Part shown: one piece after another, positions 10,521 through 20,054 of the stretch
How positions within the stretch are numbered: position 1 is the stretch's first letter
Layout: every line of letters begins with the position of its first letter
From: Elusimicrobiota bacterium
GTDB taxonomy: Bacteria > Elusimicrobiota > Endomicrobiia > Endomicrobiales > Endomicrobiaceae
Assembly: GCA_031274365.1 (NCBI GenBank)
Contig: JAISQF010000011.1
Coordinates: 1 to 64,000 of the forward strand
Length of the DNA: 64,000 nucleotides
Reading direction: 5' to 3'
The notes under the pieces: generated by a model
Told to the model about the DNA's origin: nothing
Database searches by the model: none
The model's input: only the letters and a program-made list of their open reading frames with translations
Program-made: the position numbers and the translations under genes

Positions 10521-10760
10521 ATGGATAAAGTCGCCGAATTGATAGATGAATTAACCTCTAAGCTGCAAAGCGCGGTAAAAAATATGCAAAAACTCAAAGA
10601 GGAGAATAAAAGTTTATCTCTTGAATTGAATTTTTTAGAAAAAGAGAATGAAAAAAACAGGAAAATCGCCAATTCTTACGAAGCGCTAAAGAAAAATGTG
10701 GAAAGCGCCGCTATAAAAATAGATAGATTATTAAAAAAAATAGATACTTCTAAAGGATGA
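10521..10760 (+). CDS. ZapB-like coiled-coil cell division protein
   Basis: This 79-residue protein is almost entirely heptad-like coiled coil (Lys/Glu/Leu-rich, residues 5-75), with the size and character of ZapB-type Z-ring accessory proteins. It lies 36 bases before a ZapA homologue, which supports a role in FtsZ-ring assembly in the cytoplasm. The assignment rests on context and composition, since coiled coils give little family signal. The start ATG sits directly downstream of an ideal -10 box with no ribosome binding site, so the mRNA is predicted to be leaderless. Confidence 0.6.
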   Translation: MDKVAELIDELTSKLQSAVKNMQKLKEENKSLSLELNFLEKENEKNRKIANSYEALKKNVESAAIKIDRLLKKIDTSKG

Positions 10761-10796
10761 ATAATAAGATTGGAGTTTTCAAAAAAAGGTTAAGAT

Positions 10797-11123
10797 ATGG
10801 AACTTATAGAGATTAAAATATTCGATGATAAACAAAGAGCTTGGAACATTATGGGAATGGATATGAAGCTGAGCGGAATAGACGAAACCGGCCAGCTTGA
10901 GTTTTTGAATGTTGTAAATTATGTAAATGATGTTTGGCAGGAAGTTAGGAGTAAAAACTCTAAGACAGCCGACACTCAAAAGATATGTATATTAACAGCG
11001 GTTAGAATTGCGGAAGAACTTATTAAACTTAAAAGTTTGCAAGAAAATATTTCAAGCAATAATGAAAAAAAACTTAATATGCTTATTAGGCAGATAGAAA
11101 ATATTAACCTGGCTAATCAATAA
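10797..11123 (+). CDS. zapA: Cell division protein ZapA
   Basis: This 108-residue protein matches the ZapA layout: an N-terminal beta segment (ELIEIKIFD), a region containing T-A-D-T-Q-K-I-C-I-L-T-A (about residues 58-69, corresponding to the ZapA stretch leading into its long helix) and a C-terminal coiled coil. ZapA binds FtsZ and bundles protofilaments at mid-cell. The ribosome binding site is weak (AGG ten bases upstream). Its place just before 6S RNA and 5-formyltetrahydrofolate cyclo-ligase mirrors the zapA-ssrS-ygfA order of Proteobacteria, although rarA is inserted here. Confidence 0.75.
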   Translation: MELIEIKIFDDKQRAWNIMGMDMKLSGIDETGQLEFLNVVNYVNDVWQEVRSKNSKTADTQKICILTAVRIAEELIKLKSLQENISSNNEKKLNMLIRQIENINLANQ

Positions 11124-11146
11124 TGTAAATTTTAATTTTTAATGTT

Positions 11147-11318
11147 TTTCCCTGCAGTGTTGGTGATGTTCTAAGTGTATTTATTCCTACAAGTCTAATT
11201 AGGAGAACCGCAGACGAGCGTATGCTTTTGGGCCTATGCCTCTGTTTCTCACTTATAAAAAAGGGCTTAAATCACTTATAACGCACGGCGCTGTGGGGAT
11301 TTTTTTTGCCATAATTAT
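11147..11318 (+). ncRNA. ssrS: 6S RNA (ssrS)
   Basis: Both ends form a long closing stem: CCCTGCAGTG near 11150-11159 pairs over ten positions (with G-U pairs) with CGCTGTGGGG near 11290-11299. A second stem, TAAGTG/CACTTA, flanks an internal region, as in the 6S closing stem and central bubble. A T8 run follows at 11301-11308 and can end transcription. The position between zapA and the 5-FCL region is the classic 6S location. 6S RNA binds the sigma-70 holoenzyme by mimicking an open promoter and downshifts transcription in stationary phase. Exact ends are approximate. Confidence 0.75.
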
Positions 11319-11385
11319 TAAAAATGCGGCAATTGTTAAAATGTGCGCGGACACAGCCGCAATTTTGTAATAATAAAGGACTTAT

Positions 11386-12705
11386 ATGAGTCAAATGGAT
11401 TTTCTAAATCAGGCGGCAAGCCAAAAAAATAAACCTTTAGCCGCAAGGATGACGCCGAAATCTTTTGAAGATTTTATGGGACAGGAAAATATTGTCGGAA
11501 ACGATAAATTGCTCAGACGTTCCATAGAGGCCGACAACTTGGGTTCGGTGATAATTTTTGGTCCGCCCGGAACGGGAAAAAGCGCTTTGGCAAAAATTAT
11601 CGCTTCAAAGACAAAATCTTATTTTGAGGAAGCAAACGCCGTAACCATAGGCATAGCCGATATAAGAAAAATATTGGAATCTGCAAAATCGCGCTTGGAA
11701 CTTTCCGGAAAAAAAACGATTTTGATGCTTGATGAAATTCATCATTTTAATCGTTCGCAGCAAGACGCTTTGCTGCCGGATGTCGAAAGAGGAATAATAA
11801 CTTTAATAGGCATAACAACGGAAAACCCTTTTTTTTATATCAATGCGGCGATAATTTCGAGGAGTTTGGTTTTTGAATTTCAACCTCTTTTGCCTCAAGC
11901 TCTCGAAAAAATTTTAGATCAGGCGTTAAAAGATTCAGTCAATGGTTTGGGAAAATATAAAATTGAAATGTCGCAAGAAGCAAAACAGCATTTGATTCTA
12001 AATGCAAACGGGGATGCAAGGAAACTTCTTAACGCTCTTGAAATAGGAACGCTTTCCACAAAGCCCGATGAAAACGGAGTAAGAATTTTTGACATCGCGG
12101 CGGCTCAAGAATCTTTGCAAAAAAGAGCCGTTCTCTACGATCGCAGCGGGGACGGACATTATGATCATATTTCCGCTTTTATAAAATCTATGAGAGGGAC
12201 TGATCCGGATGCCGCAGTTTATTGGATGTCTAAAATGCTTCAAGCGGGAGAAGATCCGAGATTTATAGCGCGCAGAATAATAATTTGCGCAAGCGAAGAC
12301 GTAGGAATGGCGGACCCGCGCGCATTGATGTTTGCCGTGTCGGCTTTACAGGCTGTTGAATTTATCGGAATGCCCGAGGCAAGAATAATTTTAGCTCAAG
12401 CGGCAATTTATGTGGCGACGGCTCCGAAATCAAATTCAGCTTATTTGGCCGTCGAGGCGGCATTGTCCGAAGTTAAAAACGGCGGCGTCAGAAGCGTTCC
12501 AAATCATCTAAAAGACGCAAATCTCGACGCTCAGCATTTGGGGCATGGCGAGGGTTATAAATATCCTCATAATTATCCCGGGCATTTTACAAAGCAGGAA
12601 TACGGGGCTTCTAATGAGGAATTTTATAAACCGTCAAAGGAAGGATATGAAGGAAAAATCCGCGAAAGATTATCGCAGCTTAAACAAAGAAAAGATAAGG
12701 AGTGA
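11386..12705 (+). CDS. rarA: Replication-associated recombination protein A (RarA/MgsA)
   Basis: A 439-residue AAA+ ATPase of the clamp-loader-like RarA family. Walker A GPPGTGKS is at residues 59-66, Walker B LMLDEIHHFNRSQQDALL at about 122-139, and sensor region TTENPFF follows. The C-terminal tetramerisation region has the family-typical GTDPDAAVYW, A-R-R-I-I-I-C-A-S-E-D-V-G and P-N-H-L-K-D. RarA acts at stalled replication forks with SSB. The ribosome binding site AAAGGA lies 8 bases before ATG. It overlaps the next gene by 59 bases. Confidence 0.93.
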   Translation: MSQMDFLNQAASQKNKPLAARMTPKSFEDFMGQENIVGNDKLLRRSIEADNLGSVIIFGPPGTGKSALAKIIASKTKSYFEEANAVTIGIADIRKILESAKSRLELSGKKTILMLDEIHHFNRSQQDALLPDVERGIITLIGITTENPFFYINAAIISRSLVFEFQPLLPQALEKILDQALKDSVNGLGKYKIEMSQEAKQHLILNANGDARKLLNALEIGTLSTKPDENGVRIFDIAAAQESLQKRAVLYDRSGDGHYDHISAFIKSMRGTDPDAAVYWMSKMLQAGEDPRFIARRIIICASEDVGMADPRALMFAVSALQAVEFIGMPEARIILAQAAIYVATAPKSNSAYLAVEAALSEVKNGGVRSVPNHLKDANLDAQHLGHGEGYKYPHNYPGHFTKQEYGASNEEFYKPSKEGYEGKIRERLSQLKQRKDKE

Positions 12706-13261
12706 GTTTTTACGTCTGAGAAATTCTTTGAGTAAGGATTTTATTTTAGAAAGCAGCGCGGAAATTTTTGCAAAAGCGCAATCTTTGGAAAATTATAAAA
12801 GTGCAAAAACCGTGATGTTTTATCTTTCTTGCGGAAGCGAAGTTTTTACCGACGATATGATAAAAGCCGCATTAAAATCAGGCAGGCGCGTCGCGGTTCC
12901 GGCTATAACGAATTTGGAAAAATCCGAGATGGAAGCGGTTGAAATTTCAAAAATTCAAGACGCCGATAAAATAATTTTGGGTATAAGACAGCCTGATATA
13001 AAAAATGCGGTTAAAATTAGTAAGGATGAAATTGATTTTATTGCAGCGCCCGGACTTGTTTTTGACATTATGGGTTTTAGGATAGGTTATGGGAAGGGTT
13101 TTTTTGACAGATGGCTTAGAGAAGTTGACAAAAACAAGACGGTTGGTTTGGCCTACGATTTTCAAATAATCGACAAAATATGCCGAGATGAAAATGATAA
13201 ATGCGTGGGAAATGTAATCAGCGAGAAAAGAATATTGGCAGTTCCTAAAAAGGAGTTCTAA
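12647..13261 (+). CDS. ygfA: 5-formyltetrahydrofolate cyclo-ligase
   Basis: Converts 5-formyl-THF to 5,10-methenyl-THF with ATP. The 204-residue product has the family signature [11 protein letters not shown] near the C-terminus (G-x-G-K-G-[YF]-[YF]-D-R) and the earlier FYLSCGSEV substrate loop. I chose the ATG at 12647 because an AAGGAAGG ribosome binding site sits just upstream and the protein then begins with the typical K-x-x-I-R-x-x-F-L-x-L-R-N helix. A longer reading frame from 12545 lies wholly inside rarA and is not family-like. The overlap with rarA suggests translational coupling. Confidence 0.9.
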   Translation: MKEKSAKDYRSLNKEKIRSEFLRLRNSLSKDFILESSAEIFAKAQSLENYKSAKTVMFYLSCGSEVFTDDMIKAALKSGRRVAVPAITNLEKSEMEAVEISKIQDADKIILGIRQPDIKNAVKISKDEIDFIAAPGLVFDIMGFRIGYGKGFFDRWLREVDKNKTVGLAYDFQIIDKICRDENDKCVGNVISEKRILAVPKKEF

Positions 13262-13262
13262 A

Positions 13263-14819
13263 ATGAATATGTTTATTTTGACTATTTGTATTACTGCTTT
13301 AACGGCTTTATGCGCCGGATATTTGCTGCGATTTGTTTTTGCTAAGATGAATGCAAATTCCGCAGAGCAAGTTTCTGAAAAAATTATAAATGAAGCCAAA
13401 TTGCTGGCTCAAACAAAATCAAAAGAAGCTATGTTGGAAGCCAAATTGATTGTCGATAAAGAAAGAAAAGAATTTGAGCAGGAAATTAGAGAAAGAAAAC
13501 AAGCGATACAATCTCAGGAAAATAGAATCAATCAACGCGAGGAAGCGCTTGACAGAAGAGTTGATAATGTCGATAAGAGAGAGAAATCTCTTTTGCAAAA
13601 AGAGAGAGATTTAGTATCAAAAGAGCAGGGGCTTAGCGCAAAAATAGACGATATTGAAAAAATCAAATTGCAGCAGACGCAGTCTCTTGAAAGAATAGCG
13701 GCTATGACAAAAGAGGAAGCTAAAAACACTCTTATTTCCTCGATGGAAAATGAAGCAAAGAGAGACGCCGCAATTATCTTACAAAGAATTGAGCAAGAAA
13801 TCCGCGATAATTCCGAAAAAAAATCTAAAGAAATTCTTTCAACGGCAATACAAAGAATTGCCGCCGATCACACCGCAGACATAACGACATCAACCGTTCA
13901 AATTCAAAACGACGACATTAAAGGCAGAGTTATAGGGCGCGAGGGCAGAAATATAAGAGCTTTTGAGCAAGTGACAGGGGTGGACTTAATAGTGGACGAT
14001 ACTCCCGACGCCATAACTATTTCGGCTTTTGACGGAGTTAGACGACAGATAGCAAAAATAGCTTTGGAAAGACTTATATCAGACGGCAGAATACATCCTG
14101 CAAGAATAGAGGAAGTGGTTGATAAAGTAAAAAAAGAAATGGATACTCATATAAAAGAAATAGGAGATCAAGCAGCTATTGACGCCGGCGTTATTCTTAA
14201 TCCTGAAATAGTAAAATTGCTTGGAAAATTAAAATACAGAACTTCTTACGGGCAAAATCAACTTCAGCACACTTTAGAAGTTTCTTGGCTTGCGGGGGCA
14301 ATCGCGGGGGAGCTTGGGGCGGATATAATATTTTGCAAAAAAGCCGGACTTTTGCATGATATAGGTAAAGCGGTTGATCATGAAGTTGAGGGAACGCATC
14401 ATCAAATTTCGGCGGATTTGGCTAAAAGATACGGGGAATCTCCAAAGATGATAAATGCCATTTTGGCGCATCACGAGGGTTTCGCCGTTCCTGAAAGTCC
14501 GGAGGCGTTTATAGTTGCGGCGGCAGACGCCATCTCGGCGGCAAGGCCGGGGGCGCGTCGCGAATCAGTCGAGCATTATATAAAACGTTTGGAGAAACTT
14601 GAAAAAGTTGCGGCAAATTTCAAAGGGGTTTTGATGGCTTATGCCATACAAGCGGGCAGGGAAGTGAGGATTTTAGTCGAACCTGAGGATGTTGACGATA
14701 AGCAAATGCAAGTTTTAGCGCATGATATTTCAAAGAAAGTTGAGCAGGAACTTGAATATCCGGGGCAAATAAAAATAACTGTAATCCGCGAAACCAGAGC
14801 GCAAGACATAGCTAAGTAA
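13263..14819 (+). CDS. rny: Ribonuclease Y
   Basis: Membrane-anchored endoribonuclease that initiates mRNA decay. The 518 residues show an N-terminal transmembrane segment (residues 3-24), a long Glu/Lys/Arg coiled coil (about 30-190), a KH RNA-binding domain containing [15 protein letters not shown] (about 220-235) and an HD domain with [12 protein letters not shown] (about 362-373). The length equals that of Bacillus RNase Y (about 520). An AAGGAG ribosome binding site precedes the ATG, one base after the 5-FCL stop codon, so the two are cotranscribed. Confidence 0.95.
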   Translation: MNMFILTICITALTALCAGYLLRFVFAKMNANSAEQVSEKIINEAKLLAQTKSKEAMLEAKLIVDKERKEFEQEIRERKQAIQSQENRINQREEALDRRVDNVDKREKSLLQKERDLVSKEQGLSAKIDDIEKIKLQQTQSLERIAAMTKEEAKNTLISSMENEAKRDAAIILQRIEQEIRDNSEKKSKEILSTAIQRIAADHTADITTSTVQIQNDDIKGRVIGREGRNIRAFEQVTGVDLIVDDTPDAITISAFDGVRRQIAKIALERLISDGRIHPARIEEVVDKVKKEMDTHIKEIGDQAAIDAGVILNPEIVKLLGKLKYRTSYGQNQLQHTLEVSWLAGAIAGELGADIIFCKKAGLLHDIGKAVDHEVEGTHHQISADLAKRYGESPKMINAILAHHEGFAVPESPEAFIVAAADAISAARPGARRESVEHYIKRLEKLEKVAANFKGVLMAYAIQAGREVRILVEPEDVDDKQMQVLAHDISKKVEQELEYPGQIKITVIRETRAQDIAK

Positions 14820-14820
14820 A

Positions 14821-15678
14821 ATGTTTTATCTAATTATAGTAACGATATTGTGGGCTTTTTCATTCAGCCTTATAGGCGTATATTTGATGGATTTGGACAA
14901 ATATTTTTTAGTCTTTATCCGCGCCGCCTTGGCTGCGCTTTTGTTTTTGCCGTTCACGAAATTTAGAGGCGTGCCGCTTATTTTGCAGCTTCAACTTATG
15001 CTGATAGGAGCTGTGCAGATAGGCATAATGTATCTGTTTTTGTATCATTCTTATCAATTTTTAAGCGTGCCTGAGATTTTGCTTTTTACGATATTTACGC
15101 CGTTTTATGTAACGCTTGCTTATGATATTTTGGCAAGAAGTTTTCACTTTTTATATCTGATAAGCGCGGGAGTTGCCGTGCTCGGGGCTTTTATCATACG
15201 CTATGATAATGTCAACAATGACTTTCTGGCGGGATTTTTACTCATACAAGCGGCAAATATTTGTTTTGCAGCGGGACAGAGCGCGTATAAATATGTGCTA
15301 AAAAACAGGCAAAATTTCGACCAAAAAGAGATTTTCGGATATTTCTATTTCGGCGCGGCTTTGGTAACTTCCATTGCCTTTTTTGCGCTCGGCGATTTTG
15401 AAAAAATTACCCCTTCGCCTTTGCAATGGGTCATACTATTCTGGCTTGGTTTGGCGGCTTCCGGAGTCGGATACTTTTTATGGAATAAAGGAGCCGTAAT
15501 GGTGGACGCCGGAGTTTTAGGCATAATGAATAATGCGCTAATTCCCGCAGGGCTTATCGTAAATATCGCCATTTGGGGCAAAGTGGAAAATTACACAACC
15601 CTAACCATCGGCACATCAGTCATACTTTTCTCTTTGTATCTACATGCAAAATTTATGAAAATGAGAGCAGCCTCTTAA
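14821..15678 (+). CDS. EamA/DMT-family transporter
   Basis: The 285-residue polytopic protein has about ten hydrophobic segments and two internal halves typical of EamA drug/metabolite transporters; WAFSFSLIGVYL at the N-terminus and SGVGYFLWNKGA in the second half are family-like. The substrate cannot be read from sequence; amino acids or related metabolites exported across the inner membrane are usual. ATG begins one base after the rny stop with no separate ribosome binding site, implying coupled translation. Confidence 0.8.
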   Translation: MFYLIIVTILWAFSFSLIGVYLMDLDKYFLVFIRAALAALLFLPFTKFRGVPLILQLQLMLIGAVQIGIMYLFLYHSYQFLSVPEILLFTIFTPFYVTLAYDILARSFHFLYLISAGVAVLGAFIIRYDNVNNDFLAGFLLIQAANICFAAGQSAYKYVLKNRQNFDQKEIFGYFYFGAALVTSIAFFALGDFEKITPSPLQWVILFWLGLAASGVGYFLWNKGAVMVDAGVLGIMNNALIPAGLIVNIAIWGKVENYTTLTIGTSVILFSLYLHAKFMKMRAAS

Positions 15679-16050
15679 GTGGGCGTATATTTTCAGCACT
15701 CCCGTATAAAATCATTTTCGCCGTCCATTATGATATGAGAGCGGGATTTTGATTTTTGATTGTAAATATGATAAAAATATTATGATGTAGTTTTTTGGTT
15801 TTTTTGCTCGACCGCTTCGGACATTCGCTTCGCTCGTAGGCTCGTCCTTTAATGCGGTCTCCGCAAAAATCCTTAATAAATAAATATATTACAAAGACAG
15901 AGCAGAGACAAAATTATTCTAAAATAAAAGACATAATTATAAATGACAAACAGAATCAGAAAGGAGGTTGTGGATACAGTAGAATATTAAGATCAATGAC
16001 ATATTAAAGGCTATACTATAACGATACTGGAGCGACAGAGAGGAGGCGCG
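15679..16050. other. Intergenic region before the second autotransporter
   Basis: This 372-bp gap contains palindromic repeat copy A (15791-15880). A very strong Shine-Dalgarno-like AAGGAGGT (15961-15968) is followed only by a six-codon GTG frame ending at 15990. The true AGGAGG for the autotransporter is at 16041-16046. The roughly 170 bases between copy A and the start codon are a probable 5' leader; no clear consensus promoter was found. Confidence 0.5.
15791..15880. repeat. Palindromic intergenic repeat, copy A
   Basis: A potential stem-loop in which T-runs followed by GC (left) pair with GC followed by A-runs (right). Nested arms are GACCGC (15810-15815) with GCGGTC (15854-15859) and GGAC (15819-15822) with GTCC (15844-15847). 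About 80% identical to copy B at 19107-19200, on the other side of the autotransporter gene. The arms are conserved while the loop differs, which suggests that structure matters. It could be a bidirectional terminator or a REP-like element. Confidence 0.65.
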
Positions 16051-19000
16051 ATGCTGACAAATCGAATACGCTATAATGCTTTAGCCATTATTTTGAATAA
16101 GTATTGTAATTGCAGTTTTTGGACAGTAGGCCGCAGTAAATTGTTTTTCTTACGCCGTAAATCAAAACATACGGTTAATAAAGTGTCGTCACTGCAGGAC
16201 TACAACAAAAGTGACGAAATCAATATAAAATCATATCAGAATTGTCGTATTTCTTCTCTTATTAAAATATTGCGAATTAAAAAGACCGCGGCGGTTGCGG
16301 GGTTATTATTTATTGGGAGTTTTTGTTTTGCAACAGAGTATTCTGTAAATAATTGGACTGACTTAGATAGAGACTATAGCGCCGCAACGGGAACAGACGG
16401 TATTTTAAATATTCTCAATAATATCACTTTTACCGCTATCTTAAACAGCAGCCCTTCTTGGACAACGTTAAGGATAAGAGGGTGGAATGCCAGCGCGGTG
16501 ATTTTAAGAACATTTGACGGGAATGGAAATTCAGGGTTTAGTTTGACGGGAAGAATAGCGACTTTCTCCGACTTGAATTTTATAAATTTTTTGAATACCG
16601 GTAATAACGGGGTTATTTCTGTAAATGGGTCAACAGTAACGTTTGATGGAGAAATAAATTTTACAAACAATACGGCAGAGACAAATGGCGGAGCGATATA
16701 TGCTATAGGGAATTCGTCAGTGGGGTTTATAGCGGGCGGGGATATTTTGTTTAGAGGAAATAGAGCGGGTAATTTGGCAAATGATATTTATTTAGATAGT
16801 TCGCGGCTTTATATGAATGCAAAAAATTATCAAATAATGATGGAAGGCGGAATAAAAGCGGTCAACGGAAGCACAGTAATTTGGACAAATGACGCGGGTG
16901 GGAGCTGGATTCTAAGCGGAATAAATGAATTTAATAATATGGCTTTGTTTAACATAGATCAGCAAAGTTCGATAACGGTGAAAAATGCAAGCTGGACATA
17001 TATAAATAATAATGGAGTGAACTTGAGTTTAGAAAATTCGACAATGAATTTTATAAACTCAATAACAAAATTTACAGAAAATACAAGGGCAAACCCGGGC
17101 GGAGCGATTTATCTCGACAGTAATTCACAATTAAATTTTACAAATTCGACAGTAAGTTTTGCTGGTAATAATACAGACGGCAGAAATAGTTATGGCGGAG
17201 CGATTTATCTCGACAGTAATTCACAAGCAGATTTTATAAATTCGTCGGTAAGTTTTGCAGGCAATAATGCCAAACTTGGATATGGCGGGGCGATATGGAC
17301 GAGTCAATCAACAATAACATTTAGCGGACGAATAAATTTCACAAGCAATTCCGCCGGTATTGGCGGAGCGATTTATGCAAAAACCCGCTCAATAATAACA
17401 TTCAATGGACAAATGAATTTTACAAGCAATACGGCCGGCGCTTATGCCGGAGCGATTGATATTGAGAGTAATTCGCAAGCAAATTTCATAAATTCGACAG
17501 TAAGTTTTATGGGCAATACAACCGGCGGTGACGGCGGAGCAATTTATATTAGCAATAATTCGCAAATAAGGTTTAGCAATACGAGAGCGATATTTGAAGG
17601 AAATAATGCGGCATCCGGCAAAGACATTTATAATAACGGTGTGATAAATATTTTGGCCAAAAGCGAAGTGATACTCAGGAGCGGGATAAACGGCGGCGGA
17701 GATATAAATATAGAAAATGCGGTATTGCGGGTGTCGGCTGATAATTCGAATGCAGAAGTTATAACGGTAAAAGGCGGGGGCGTATTTTCATTAGTGGATG
17801 CGCAAAACGCAAATGAATATTCGACAAAAACATTTAGCGTCAACACATTGAATTTGAACAATGGCGGGGCATTGGAAATAGGCATAGTGTTAAGTTCTGA
17901 CACGAGTGATTTAATAGATTTGGGAGCATCAGGAGAGATGAATGTTGACATTGGCGGAAAGCTAAACATTAGATATTTTGGGCAATGGCAAACAGCGAGG
18001 AGTTATGCGATAGTGCAAGGAACAGTAAATAATTGGGAAGGATTAGTTTATGATAAGGGGCATTATTTATTAGATTATGATGAAAATGTAAAAAGATTAT
18101 TTTTACGTGCGCTGAGTGATCCGAGCATAAGCTCTGCAGGTGAGGCGATAAGCGGAGTATTTTTAGCAAATGTAATAAGGGAAATAGGGCGGGCTGATAA
18201 TAGCCAAATATATGAAAATAGTCATAGGGATATATGGGTGTCTGGAGGGATAAGCGGAGTGAAAATAAATGATAAAGACAATGGGGATTTTATAAATAGA
18301 GGCAGCGGAGTAAAAACGGGAATTGCGATGATAAGAAGAGGAGGATTTGCGGCGGGAATTTACGGGGGATATTTGAAAGGTGATTTTAAGGATGAAAATA
18401 ATATGGCAAATTTTGAAGGCGGGGAAGCGGGGATATACGGGTCATATTTAATAAGCAAAGCGATAAAGCTGCAAGGAGCTGTTGGGTATGGAGTATCGAG
18501 GGTGATAGCGAGCAAAGGAATGACAAATGCGGATTTTGAAGCGGAGTCAATAAGGTATGGATTTGAGGGCGAGTATAAGATTAAAAAGGGATGGGCCTCG
18601 TTTATAGGAATGGAAAGGGCGGAAGTATCGCATAAGAAAATAGCGGAATATGATAAAGAGGGCGAGGTTGGGACGATAGGCGGTGCGCAATATTCAAGAT
18701 TAAATGCGACGGGGGGAATAAAGGCAGGTGGAAAGATTTTTAAAGTAAGAGGGTATATTGGATATACGATAGAGGGTAGAAAACCGGAATTAAGATATAG
18801 CGGCGCAGGCGCGGCAGAGACGGAAAAGATAGAAGGGAAAGAGGATGCGGCGATATTTGCGGGATTGGGTATGGGTATGGAGATATCCTTTAGCGATAAT
18901 TTATCGATATTTGTAAATGGTCAGACGAATGGAAATAATGATTATTTAGCATACGGGGCAAATGCGGGAATAAGTTATAAATTTATTCAAAAGAAGTCTA

Positions 19001-19062
19001 AAAACAAGAGAATTATTAAACGTAGGAAAATTATTAGACTTCAAAGATGCCGCAGAGGATAA
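16051..19062 (+). CDS. Pmp-like autotransporter with extended signal peptide
   Basis: The 1,003-residue protein is a compact relative of the giant protein at the left edge. AGGAGG four bases before the ATG fixes the start, giving a 94-residue N-terminal extension that ends in a signal peptide (RIKKTAAVAGLLFIGSFCFA, cleavage after residue 94), comparable in length to extended autotransporter signal regions. The passenger (about 95-690) has F-x-x-N and GGAIY units and one YQI-x-MEGGI module. About 700-980 is a Gly-rich barrel region (ISGVFLANVIRE, then alternating strands to GANAGISYKF). A very basic tail of about 25 residues follows the final predicted barrel strand, whereas canonical barrels end with an aromatic residue. 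It is flanked by two copies of a palindromic repeat. Confidence 0.85.
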   Translation: MLTNRIRYNALAIILNKYCNCSFWTVGRSKLFFLRRKSKHTVNKVSSLQDYNKSDEINIKSYQNCRISSLIKILRIKKTAAVAGLLFIGSFCFATEYSVNNWTDLDRDYSAATGTDGILNILNNITFTAILNSSPSWTTLRIRGWNASAVILRTFDGNGNSGFSLTGRIATFSDLNFINFLNTGNNGVISVNGSTVTFDGEINFTNNTAETNGGAIYAIGNSSVGFIAGGDILFRGNRAGNLANDIYLDSSRLYMNAKNYQIMMEGGIKAVNGSTVIWTNDAGGSWILSGINEFNNMALFNIDQQSSITVKNASWTYINNNGVNLSLENSTMNFINSITKFTENTRANPGGAIYLDSNSQLNFTNSTVSFAGNNTDGRNSYGGAIYLDSNSQADFINSSVSFAGNNAKLGYGGAIWTSQSTITFSGRINFTSNSAGIGGAIYAKTRSIITFNGQMNFTSNTAGAYAGAIDIESNSQANFINSTVSFMGNTTGGDGGAIYISNNSQIRFSNTRAIFEGNNAASGKDIYNNGVINILAKSEVILRSGINGGGDINIENAVLRVSADNSNAEVITVKGGGVFSLVDAQNANEYSTKTFSVNTLNLNNGGALEIGIVLSSDTSDLIDLGASGEMNVDIGGKLNIRYFGQWQTARSYAIVQGTVNNWEGLVYDKGHYLLDYDENVKRLFLRALSDPSISSAGEAISGVFLANVIREIGRADNSQIYENSHRDIWVSGGISGVKINDKDNGDFINRGSGVKTGIAMIRRGGFAAGIYGGYLKGDFKDENNMANFEGGEAGIYGSYLISKAIKLQGAVGYGVSRVIASKGMTNADFEAESIRYGFEGEYKIKKGWASFIGMERAEVSHKKIAEYDKEGEVGTIGGAQYSRLNATGGIKAGGKIFKVRGYIGYTIEGRKPELRYSGAGAAETEKIEGKEDAAIFAGLGMGMEISFSDNLSIFVNGQTNGNNDYLAYGANAGISYKFIQKKSKNKRIIKRRKIIRLQRCRRG

Positions 19063-19106
19063 TAATTTAGATTTTTGCGTAAAGCCTCTGCCGGCGCACG
19101 CTGTAA

Positions 19107-19200
19107 ATTTTTTTGTTTTTTTGCTTCGACCGCTTTGGACATTATTTTGCTCATAGGCTCGTCCTCTAATGCGGTCTGCGCAAAAAAACCTCAATAAACA
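19107..19200. repeat. Palindromic intergenic repeat, copy B
   Basis: Same element as copy A: arms GACCGC (19128-19133) with GCGGTC (19171-19176) and GGAC (19137-19140) with GTCC (19161-19164), with T7-GC on the left and GC-A7 on the right. It lies between the convergent ends of the autotransporter (plus) and the SDR gene (minus), where it could terminate both. Confidence 0.65.
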
Positions 19201-19298
19201 ATGACTACAACAAAAATAGAAATTCAAAAATATTTCACTTGCAGGCTAAACATCGGCGATTAGCGATACAAGTCAAGCTGTTAATTTAATCTCAATTT

Positions 19299-20054
19299 TT
19301 AATCAGCTGTGGTGCCGCCGTCAACGGGCAAAGCGACTCCGTTTAAGAAAGACGCTTCGTCTGAAGCCAAAAATAAAGCCGCATTAGCAACATCTAAATC
19401 TGTGGCAAGTCTGCCCAAAGGAACTTCTCCAAGCCTTTCGGCTTTGCGGTCAGGATTCTTAAACAATTCTTGAACGAGAGGCGTATTAACAGTGCTTGGA
19501 TGTATTGAATTACACCGTATATTGTCTTTTGCATAACGAACGGCTATAGTTTTTGTCATCAAAGTCAAAGCGCCTTTTGTAATAGTATAAGCTTCCGTCG
19601 TATAACGATGACCTATGAGTCCGCATACAGAGGACATATTTATAATCGAACCTCCGCCGGCTTTGCGCAAAACTGGAATAAAATGTTTTATTCCCAAAAA
19701 AGGACCTTTTACATTTACGGCAAGCATAGCGTCGAAAGATTTTACCTGCATTTCTTCTATGGGTTCGCGTATATTTATACCGGCATTGTTGACCAAAATA
19801 TCAATTTTGCCTTCGCTTTTTATTATCTCTTCTTTTGCTTTAATCCAGCTCTCCTCGCTTGTGACATCAAGAGATAGAAAATAAACTTTTGCTCCGATTT
19901 CTTTTATTTGATCAAGGGTTTTTACAGCCGCACCGGCATTCAAATCGGCTATAAAAACTACGGCCCCTTCCTGAGCAAATCTTTTTGCTATTGCCGCTCC
20001 AAGCCCTTGAGCCGCCCCTGTGATAAGAGCGATTTTATTTTTTAGACGCGTCAT
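19299..20054 (-). CDS. Short-chain dehydrogenase/reductase (SDR)
   Basis: A classical SDR of 251 residues: cofactor motif TGAAQGLG (about residues 12-19), NNAG (about 88-91), the catalytic Ser in NMSSVCG and YTITK as the Tyr-x3-Lys pair, ending in VDGGTTAD. Its ATG overlaps the garR stop (ATGA), so it is translationally coupled to garR and probably oxidises or reduces a hydroxy-acid or sugar intermediate in the same pathway. The exact substrate cannot be assigned. Confidence 0.85.
   Translation of the reverse strand: MTRLKNKIALITGAAQGLGAAIAKRFAQEGAVVFIADLNAGAAVKTLDQIKEIGAKVYFLSLDVTSEESWIKAKEEIIKSEGKIDILVNNAGINIREPIEEMQVKSFDAMLAVNVKGPFLGIKHFIPVLRKAGGGSIINMSSVCGLIGHRYTTEAYTITKGALTLMTKTIAVRYAKDNIRCNSIHPSTVNTPLVQELFKNPDRKAERLGEVPLGRLATDLDVANAALFLASDEASFLNGVALPVDGGTTAD

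Noticed and set aside
12545-12646. N-terminal extension of 5-formyltetrahydrofolate cyclo-ligase
   Set aside because: Lies fully inside rarA, is not family-like, and a better ATG with AAGGAAGG is at 12647.
15961-15990. Six-codon GTG leader behind a perfect AAGGAGGT
   Set aside because: Spacing of only two bases and no stem-loop linked to it; kept only as a note in the intergenic entry.
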